From the NCBI GenBank assembly GCA_905373195.1, contig CAJPSG010000046.1, forward strand, positions 1 to 7,355: 7,355 nucleotides of DNA, given 5' to 3'. Positions 1 through 3,930 of the stretch are shown here, in pieces. A program made the position numbers and the translations under genes. Every line of letters begins with the position of its first letter. Position 1 is the stretch's first letter. Below the pieces are notes generated by a model. It saw only the letters and a program-made list of their open reading frames with translations, was not told where the DNA came from and made no database searches. The stretch is from Kingella oralis. GTDB lineage: Bacteria > Pseudomonadota > Gammaproteobacteria > Burkholderiales > Neisseriaceae.

Positions 1-1
1 C

Positions 2-109
2 GCCGACTACGAAAAACTCACCAAAGAAGACCGCAACGCGCTGCAAGTGCCCATCAACGCACTGGCAGAAGATTTAGCGCAACTGCGCGGCACCTTGGGC
101 TTGAAATAA
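2..109 (+). CDS. efeO: EfeO-like iron-uptake protein, C-terminal fragment
   Basis: The window opens inside this gene, and only the last 35 codons before the TAA at 107-109 are present. The tail reads [16 protein letters not shown], which closely resembles the C-terminus of EfeO/EfeM (imelysin-like, peptidase M75 fold), the periplasmic metal-binding component of the Efe ferrous iron system. In the family, EfeO is thought to pass iron to the EfeU permease while EfeB acts on the haem or iron substrate. The assignment rests on this short tail and on efeB lying next on the same strand, 234 bases downstream, as in efeUOB operons. The N-terminus, signal peptide and metal-binding motif lie outside the window. 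A DUS hairpin directly follows the stop codon. Confidence 0.75.
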   Translation, partial: ADYEKLTKEDRNALQVPINALAEDLAQLRGTLGLK

Positions 110-115
110 GCCAGC

Positions 116-160
116 AAAGGCAGCCTGAAAAGCCCTGCAATCGCTTTTCAGGCTGCCTTT
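116..160 (+). terminator. DUS inverted-pair terminator after efeO
   Basis: Two exact DUS copies, forward at 118-129 and reverse at 147-158, sit in a perfect 17-bp inverted repeat (116-132 with 144-160) with an 11-base loop. Flanking A and T runs give a U-tract on the plus strand. It has the form of an intrinsic terminator, and because the arms are symmetrical it could also act on the minus strand. It stands between efeO and efeB, so any efeOB co-transcription would need read-through. Confidence 0.8.
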
Positions 161-182
161 TCACGTTTATTTTGCCAGCGCA

Positions 183-200
183 CGGCTTGCCAGCAAGCCG
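183..200. repeat. Short inverted repeat in the efeO-efeB gap
   Basis: CGGCTTG (183-189) and CAAGCCG (194-200) form a perfect 7-bp stem with a 4-base loop. No T-run follows, so it is not a classical terminator. It could be a 5' UTR hairpin or a protein-binding palindrome for efeB. No function can be assigned from the sequence. Confidence 0.45.
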
Positions 201-219
201 TAATCACGCGAATACCGTT

Positions 220-286
220 TTCAGGCTGCCTATCCTGTCGCGCCCGCGCCCAAATGTCGCAATCGCAACACATCAGGCAGCCTGAA
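220..286. repeat. DUS pair in opposite orientation, wide spacing
   Basis: An exact reverse DUS (220-231) and an exact forward DUS (275-286) lie 43 bases apart upstream of efeB. The large loop and missing T-run make a terminator unlikely. They are best read as DNA uptake sequences. Confidence 0.75.
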
Positions 287-343
287 ACCACCAAACGAGC
301 TTCTACCAAAGCCAACCCCAAAAGCAATAAAGGAAATCCCACC

Positions 344-1675
344 ATGAGCGAACAACTCCAATCCCCCAGCAAACGCGCCCTGTTTAAAACCGCCGCCGCA
401 GTAGGCGCAACCCTTGCCGCCAGCAGTCTAGTCGCCTGCCAACAGCAAACCGCCAACCCCAGCAGCGCAAACAACAGCGCATCAAATCCCGCCCCCGCAG
501 CCAACAACGACGCTTGCGGCGGCAGCGGACATTCCAACGTCAGCATACCCTGCCACGGCGCACACCAAGCAGGCATCATCACCCCCGACAAAGAACAACC
601 CTTCGGCACACTCTGCGCCTTTGACGTACTCGCCAAAACCCCCAAAGAGCTAGAAAACTTCTTCCGCACCCTCACCGCCCGCATAGAATTTCTCACCCAA
701 GGCGGCGAAATCGCCGACATAGACGACAAACTCCCGCCCCCCAGCAGCGGCATCTTAGGCAAACAAATCCCCCCCGACGGGCTCACCATTACCGTAGGCG
801 TAGGCAACAGCCTATTTGACGCACGCTTCGGGCTCGCCCAACACAAACCCCTGCGCCTGCAAGAAATGACCGACTTCCCCAACGACAAACTCGTTGCCGA
901 CTGGTGCGACGGCGACATCAGCCTACAAATCAGCGCATTCAGCCCCGAAACCTGCCAAAACGCCCTGCGCGACATCATCAAAAACACCAGCCACGTCGCC
1001 ACAATCCGCTGGTCAATCGACGGCTGGGCACCCAAAACCGAAGCCCCCGATGCCGCCGCCCGCAACCTATTTGGCTTTCGCGACGGCACAGGCAACCCCA
1101 ATATCCGCGATCCCAAAGTCGCCGACACCATGCTGTGGACAGGCATCACCGAAAACAGCCAAGACGAACCCGCATGGGCAAAAAACGGCACCTACCAAGC
1201 CATACGCATCATCCGCCAAATGGTAGAATTTTGGGACAGAACCCCCCTGCAAGAACAGCAAGACATCTTCGGGCGCGCCAAATACACCGCCGCCCCGCTG
1301 GGCAAAAAACACGAGCACGACGCGCCCGACTACGCCAGCGACCCAGACGGCAAACGCATTCCCAAAGACAGTCATATGCGCCTTGCCAACCCGCACGACC
1401 CCGAGTTTTTGAAAAAACACCAACTTTACCGCCGCCCGTATAACTACTCGCTCGGCTTATCCACCGCCAAACAGCTAGACGTAGGCTTAATTTTGACCAT
1501 GTATCAAGCCAACTTGGCAGACGGCTTTATCTTCGTGCAAGGCTTGCTCAACGGCGAACCGCTGGAAGAGTATATCAAGCCATTTGGCGGTGGCTATTTC
1601 TTTGTGTTACCGGGCTTTGAACAAGGTGGGTATTTGGGGGACGGGTTGATTAAGCTGGTTCAGCCGCAGCAGTAG
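344..1675 (+). CDS. efeB: EfeB, DyP-type haem peroxidase of the Efe iron system
   Basis: This encodes 443 residues (E. coli EfeB has about 423). The ATG at 344 is chosen because AAGGAA ends 8 bases upstream. An in-frame ATG at 254 lacks a ribosome site and would translate a DUS. DyP hallmarks are present: GFRDG at residues 244-248 with the distal Asp247, His344 in SHMRLANP as the expected proximal haem ligand, and Arg363 in YRRPYNYSLG as the likely distal arginine. GGGYFFVLPG lies near the end. The N-terminus has SKRALFK, a Tat-like motif with KR instead of RR, a hydrophobic stretch, and a lipobox LVAC ending at Cys32. A Ser/Asn/Ala/Pro-rich linker follows to about residue 60. By family knowledge it is an exported haem enzyme that oxidises ferrous iron before uptake; release of iron from haem has also been proposed. 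Lipidation is inferred. It lies downstream of efeO on the same strand. Confidence 0.93.
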   Translation: MSEQLQSPSKRALFKTAAAVGATLAASSLVACQQQTANPSSANNSASNPAPAANNDACGGSGHSNVSIPCHGAHQAGIITPDKEQPFGTLCAFDVLAKTPKELENFFRTLTARIEFLTQGGEIADIDDKLPPPSSGILGKQIPPDGLTITVGVGNSLFDARFGLAQHKPLRLQEMTDFPNDKLVADWCDGDISLQISAFSPETCQNALRDIIKNTSHVATIRWSIDGWAPKTEAPDAAARNLFGFRDGTGNPNIRDPKVADTMLWTGITENSQDEPAWAKNGTYQAIRIIRQMVEFWDRTPLQEQQDIFGRAKYTAAPLGKKHEHDAPDYASDPDGKRIPKDSHMRLANPHDPEFLKKHQLYRRPYNYSLGLSTAKQLDVGLILTMYQANLADGFIFVQGLLNGEPLEEYIKPFGGGYFFVLPGFEQGGYLGDGLIKLVQPQQ

Positions 1676-1692
1676 ATTGATTGAGAAAGATT

Positions 1693-1733
1693 AGGCAGCC
1701 TGAAAACGAGAAAACAGCGTTTTCAGGCTGCCT
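1693..1733 (+). terminator. DUS inverted-pair hairpin after efeB
   Basis: A forward DUS (1693-1704) and a reverse DUS (1722-1733) lie within a perfect 16-bp stem (1693-1708 with 1718-1733) with a 9-base loop, 17 bases after the efeB stop. The T-run after it is poor (TGATTGAATT), so termination may rely on the second hairpin at 1776-1824. Confidence 0.65.
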
Positions 1734-1775
1734 TGATTGAATTAGGCTGATGCTGGAAAAGGCATCGCGCCATAT

Positions 1776-1824
1776 AAAAAGGCAGCCTGAAAAGCCAAAT
1801 TAACGTTTTTCAGGCTGCCTTTTT
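1776..1824. terminator. Bidirectional DUS terminator between efeB and the SEL1 gene
   Basis: A perfect 18-bp stem (1776-1793 with 1807-1824) contains a forward DUS (1780-1791) and a reverse DUS (1809-1820). Five A precede it and five T end it, so both strands have the hairpin plus U-run form of an intrinsic terminator. It is the second DUS hairpin in tandem after efeB and should isolate the SEL1 gene from efeB transcription. Confidence 0.8.
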
Positions 1825-1845
1825 GGTGCAAAACGGCAAGGAAAT

Positions 1846-1854
1846 TGCTAGAAT
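1846..1854 (+). promoter_or_regulatory. Possible extended -10 promoter of the SEL1 gene
   Basis: TG-C-TAGAAT matches an extended -10 element (TGnTATAAT with one mismatch). It lies just after the bidirectional terminator and 88 bases before the SEL1 ATG. No good -35 is seen at 16-18 bases (around GTGCAA at 1826-1831), which is tolerated for extended -10 promoters. The start point would fall near 1861. Confidence 0.35.
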
Positions 1855-1858
1855 TTGT

Positions 1859-1924
1859 CGCGCTAATGCTAAACAGCAGGCGCGTTTTTTTAACCGAAGG
1901 TGGCGATATGCCGCCTGATTTTTT
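1859..1924 (+). promoter_or_regulatory. Two tandem stem-loops with T-runs in the SEL1 leader
   Basis: The first hairpin is CGCGC (1859-1863) with GCGCG (1880-1884), containing an inner TGCT/AGCA stem (1867-1870 with 1875-1878), followed by seven T (1885-1891). The second is GGTGGC (1899-1904) with GCCGCC (1910-1915), 6 bp including one G-U, loop GATAT, followed by TGA and six T (1919-1924). Both resemble intrinsic terminators, yet they precede the SEL1 ribosome site. A six-codon frame, MPPDFL, at 1908-1928 with GAAGG ahead of it overlaps the second hairpin. Attenuation or a leader-controlled switch is possible; the evidence is only structural. Confidence 0.4.
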
Positions 1925-1941
1925 ATAGCGAGGCAATTAAA

Positions 1942-2740
1942 ATGATATTCCCCCCCCCGAAAATTATCTTCCAAACCGTTAAGTGCAGCATTGGCGGCAT
2001 TGCTGTTGGCAACCGCTGCGCCTGCTTGGGCAGATGACGAGGCGCAATTTCAGCAAGGCTTGGCGGCTTATAATGCTAAAAATTACAACCGAGCCTTATT
2101 CTTATGGGAGCCGCTTGCCGAAAAGGGCTATGCTGACGTGCAATATAATTTAGGCATGATGTATGACGTAGTGGCGCAAAAATATCAGCAAGCCTTTGCT
2201 TGGTATCAAAAAGCCGCTAACCAAGGGCATGCCAAGGCACAATACAATTTAGGCGTGATGTACGCCGAAGGTAACGGTGTAGAACAGGACTATCGGCAAG
2301 CCTTTGCTTGGTATCAGAAAGCCGCTAATCAAGGGCACGTCAAGGCGCAATACAATTTAGGCGTGATGTACGCCGAAGGTAAAGGTGTGGCGAAGGACTA
2401 TCGGCAGGCTTTTGCGTGGTATCAGAAAGCCGCCAACCAAGGGTATGCCAAGGCACAATATGAGTTGGGCGATATGTACTATCACGGTAAAGGTGTGGCG
2501 AACAATTACCAGCAAGCCTTCGTGTGGTATCAAAAAGCCGCTAATCAGGGCAATTTCGATGCCCAATTTAGCCTAGGTAGTATGTACTATCACGGTAAAG
2601 GCGTGGCGCAAAATTACCAGCAAGCCAAAGCATGGTATCAAAAAGCACTGGCGCATCCTGATGCATCAGATCTAGTTAGTGTTGCCAAATCAGCTATCAC
2701 ACTGAATCTACGAAGATTAGAATTAATGGGCGTTCGCTAA
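1942..2740 (+). CDS. Exported SEL1-repeat protein, phase-variable start (OFF as sequenced)
   Basis: The only good start is ATG 1942 (GCGAGG ahead, 8-base spacer). It is followed by nine C at 1950-1958 that put it one frame away from the rest. As written, ATG 1942 makes a 31-residue peptide ending at TGA 2035. With eight or eleven C the gene reads through as 265 residues. That product has a classic signal peptide: MIFPPRKLSSKPLS, a hydrophobic core ALAALLLA, and APAWA cut before DDEA. Six SEL1/TPR-like units follow, roughly 2033-2131, 2132-2230, then four exact 108-base units to 2662. Each carries AQYNLGxMY and AFAWYQKAANQG-type helices. A short helical tail ends at TAA 2738. In the uninterrupted frame the only start codon I see before the repeats is TTG 1991, inside the signal peptide and without a ribosome site. 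SEL1 proteins are usually interaction scaffolds; partner and role are unknown. It probably acts in the periplasm. Confidence 0.85.
1950..1958 (+). repeat. Poly-C tract (9 C) at the 5' end of the SEL1 gene
   Basis: Nine consecutive C lie three codons after the ATG. Neisseriaceae use such homopolymers to switch surface and envelope genes by slipped-strand mispairing. Here 5, 8 or 11 C restore the frame; 9 or 10 give early stops. A sequencing or assembly miscount in the homopolymer would look the same. Confidence 0.85.
2132..2662 (+). repeat. Tandem ~108-bp SEL1 coding repeats
   Basis: There are four units of exactly 108 bases (2231-2338, 2339-2446, 2447-2554, 2555-2662), preceded by a 99-base unit (2132-2230) that lacks three codons in its loop. 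Units 2231-2338 and 2339-2446 differ at about 14 of 108 positions by hand count (about 87% identity). Similarity at the DNA level, not only the protein level, suggests recent duplication or gene conversion, so unit number could vary between strains. Confidence 0.85.
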
Positions 2741-2757
2741 TCGCCCCCAATTCAAAT

Positions 2758-2792
2758 AGGCAGCCTGAAAAAGCACTTTCAGGCTGCTTTTT
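2758..2792 (+). terminator. DUS terminator after the SEL1 gene
   Basis: An exact forward DUS (2758-2769) pairs with a reverse copy carrying one change (2778-2789, T for C). The stem 2758-2770 with 2777-2789 stays paired on the plus strand through a G-U pair, and five T follow (2788-2792). On the minus strand the same change gives an A-C mismatch and the T-run is worse, so it is tuned to the SEL1 direction. Confidence 0.75.
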
Positions 2793-2798
2793 GCTGCA

Positions 2799-3122
2799 TT
2801 ATCCCTTTAATCTGCAAAACGCATCGCGCCGATTTTGGGCAAATGTCCGCGTCTGTTCGCAAAGCTGCGCTGCCACGGTTTCGGCTTGGTGAACAACGCC
2901 CAATTCGCGCAAACGCGCAGGCAAAGGCTGCGGATACGGGCAGTTATCGGGCGCGGTTAAGGTGGCATGATGGCTGCTGCAAACGCGCCATTGCGCCAAA
3001 TCGGCATCGTAAAACAGCACGTCGTGCGCTTGCTCGCCATTGTTGTGCAGATAAATTTTCACTGTGGCAGAAGCGGGAACGGTTGCGGTGGCAAATTGAT
3101 GATTAAGAATAGAAAATTTCAT
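2799..3122 (-). CDS. Small unknown protein with a cupredoxin-like N-terminus
   Basis: The gene encodes 107 residues from ATG at 3122-3120 to TAA at 2801-2799. The start is chosen because AAGGA lies 7 bases upstream; an in-frame ATG seven codons earlier has no comparable site. I do not recognise the family with confidence. The first 45 residues (MKFSILNHQFATATVPASAT, then VKIYLHNNGEQAHDVLFYDA) resemble the strands opening small cupredoxin-like domains, with xVPAxxTVKxxLxN followed by a His. The rest has three Cys and an Arg/Gln-rich C-terminal helix (residues about 80-107), but no complete copper site can be seen. There is no signal peptide, so a cytoplasmic location is likely. It is convergent with the SEL1 gene; the stop lies 7 bases beyond the DUS terminator. 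The opposite-strand reading at 2843-3106 lacks a ribosome site. Confidence 0.55.
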   Translation of the reverse strand: MKFSILNHQFATATVPASATVKIYLHNNGEQAHDVLFYDADLAQWRVCSSHHATLTAPDNCPYPQPLPARLRELGVVHQAETVAAQLCEQTRTFAQNRRDAFCRLKG

Positions 3123-3201
3123 TTTAGATTCCTTGTTTAGCAATTAGAAAGATGGGGCTGCAAGTTGGAATAAATCACCCCGTGGGTTGTAAAACGGGCA
3201 T

Positions 3202-3229
3202 AAAAAAAGCCCACACTTTGCAGTGCGGG
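3202..3229 (-). terminator. Minus-strand intrinsic terminator
   Basis: Read on the minus strand: CCCGCAC (3229-3223), loop TGCAAA, GTGTGGG (3216-3210), then C and seven T (3208-3202). The fourth pair is G-U on the minus strand but an A-C mismatch on the plus strand, which supports minus-strand function. It would end either the candidate small RNA at 3202-3332 or read-through from the 3418-3834 gene. Confidence 0.75.
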
Positions 3230-3332
3230 TTGTGGAGATTGCCGTTGCCGACCATCGCGCCTTACTGCTTTGGCGCATCCACCTTACCTTGCGGCAGGTT
3301 GGCATGGATTCTCAAACCCAACTCAAAATGTG
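3202..3332 (-). ncRNA. Candidate structured small RNA (~130 nt)
   Basis: No convincing gene fills 3123-3417. On the minus strand there is a promoter-like pair (3339-3367) and, about 130 bases on, a strong intrinsic terminator (3229-3202). Between them are nested inverted repeats: ATCCA (3309-3305) with TGGAT (3281-3277), an inner ACCT/AGGT pair (3299-3296 with 3289-3286), and GCGCC (3276-3272) with GGCGC (3261-3257) around a 10-base loop. I do not recognise a known RNA family. Alternatives are a decayed gene or a long 3' tail of the 3418-3834 gene. The open minus frame 3363-3265 (33 codons) has no start codon. Confidence 0.35.
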
Positions 3333-3338
3333 GGGCGG

Positions 3339-3367
3339 ATTGTCGGCGATTGGGCTTGGTGTGTCAA
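3339..3367 (-). promoter_or_regulatory. Minus-strand promoter candidate
   Basis: The -35 TTGACA (3367-3362) matches consensus at all six positions. After a 17-base spacer comes GACAAT (3344-3339), 4 of 6 to the -10 consensus. The start would be near 3332, and no ribosome site plus coding frame follows before the terminator at 3229-3202. Confidence 0.45.
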
Positions 3368-3375
3368 GCCAAAAT

Positions 3376-3415
3376 AGGCAGCCTGAAACGCAGAAATTGC
3401 TATTTCAGGCTGCCT
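3376..3415. terminator. DUS inverted-pair terminator after the 3418-3834 gene
   Basis: A forward DUS (3376-3387) and a reverse DUS (3404-3415) form a 13-bp stem (3376-3388 with 3403-3415) and a 14-base loop. For the minus-strand gene the stem begins two bases after its stop codon and is followed by TATTTT. On the plus strand five T follow. Confidence 0.75.
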
Positions 3416-3417
3416 TT

Positions 3418-3834
3418 TTAATTAGGAAACGCCATTTTTTCTAAATCTACTTGTGGCAATAAATCATAAATTGCTTGCGGCAGTTTTACATCAATAATCG
3501 GATAGGCAATTAATTTGTACTGCAAACTTTTAAAATCAATATCATGGCTATAAAACCCTTTCTTTGCCATTTCTACAAAAGAGGATAGATACCATTCTCT
3601 TTCGTTGTCATTTTCAAAATGAGGCAGATTTTCATCACAAATCACAATTTCCCGCTCCTGCGTTGGCAAGTTATCGCAAAAATCACTCACCTTTTCCCAT
3701 AACTCTTTATTTTTCATGAAAAAATCTGGCATCGTATCCGTGCCGCCTGTTGCGAAATGCGCTATATGCTGCCCGCATTTTCCAAACCAGTCTAAGTCAT
3801 AAGCTGTAACCCAGCCAATATCCATCGCAGTCAT
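3418..3834 (-). CDS. AT-rich orphan protein of unknown function
   Basis: This encodes 138 residues, from ATG at 3834-3832 with TAGG about 6 bases upstream to TAA at 3420-3418. It is acidic and soluble, with no signal peptide or membrane segment. Visible stretches are IGWVTAYDLDWFG, IAHFATGGTDTMPDFF near the start, a Glu/Asp-rich centre (REIVICDENLPHFENDNERE, residues about 61-80), and IIDVKLP near the end. I cannot name the family. The WFG...G.IAHFATGG pattern recalls small proteins often found as lone immunity-like or toxin-neighbour genes, but no toxin is present here and this is only an impression. It is clearly more AT-rich than efeB, waaF and rnr, with different codon use, suggesting acquisition by transfer. 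DUS hairpins lie on both sides. Confidence 0.8.
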   Translation of the reverse strand: MTAMDIGWVTAYDLDWFGKCGQHIAHFATGGTDTMPDFFMKNKELWEKVSDFCDNLPTQEREIVICDENLPHFENDNEREWYLSSFVEMAKKGFYSHDIDFKSLQYKLIAYPIIDVKLPQAIYDLLPQVDLEKMAFPN

Positions 3835-3867
3835 TTTTTACCTATCAAATAGAGTTCTAACAAAATA

Positions 3868-3904
3868 AGGCAGCCTGAAAACGTGGAATCGTTTTAAGAC
3901 TGCC
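3868..3904 (-). terminator. Partly decayed DUS hairpin after waaF
   Basis: An exact forward DUS (3868-3879) faces a degraded reverse copy; 3869-3883 and 3890-3904 pair at 13 of 15 positions with a 6-base loop. It lies downstream of waaF and upstream of the 3418-3834 gene, so it may end waaF transcripts, although T-runs are weak. Confidence 0.5.
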
Positions 3905-3917
3905 AATCCATTATCAA

Positions 3918-3929
3918 AGGCAGCCTGAA
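3918..3929 (+). repeat. DNA uptake sequence next to the waaF stop
   Basis: An exact AGGCAGCCTGAA lies one base beyond the waaF stop codon (3933-3931). It has no close inverted partner of good quality, so it is read as a single uptake site. Confidence 0.8.
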
Positions 3930-3930
3930 A

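Noticed and set aside
254..343. In-frame 30-codon extension of efeB from ATG 254
   Set aside because: It has no ribosome site, includes an exact DUS (275-286), and would bury the Tat-like leader behind 30 residues. ATG 344 has AAGGAA at good spacing.
148..1191. Long open frame (347 codons) on the minus strand opposite efeB
   Set aside because: It runs antisense to a clear DyP peroxidase, translates a DUS near its end, has low-complexity content and no recognisable domain. It is a by-product of the C-rich codon use of efeB.
894..1443. Plus-strand frames of 110 and 179 codons inside efeB
   Set aside because: Their proteins are repetitive Pro/Thr/Arg/His-rich, typical of out-of-frame reading of GC-rich genes, and they overlap the conserved catalytic region of EfeB.
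1742..1936. Minus-strand frame across the efeB-SEL1 gap
   Set aside because: It reads through a DUS terminator and the SEL1 leader hairpins and has no ribosome site or domain.
2843..3106. Plus-strand frame opposite the 2799-3122 gene
   Set aside because: It has no ribosome site and an Arg/Ala/His-rich shadow composition. The minus-strand reading has AAGGA at correct spacing.
3152..3444. Plus-strand frames of 89 and 73 codons
   Set aside because: Both translate the minus-strand terminator and the DUS pair (giving RQPET and FQAAF-type peptides), have no ribosome site, and end within the neighbouring gene.
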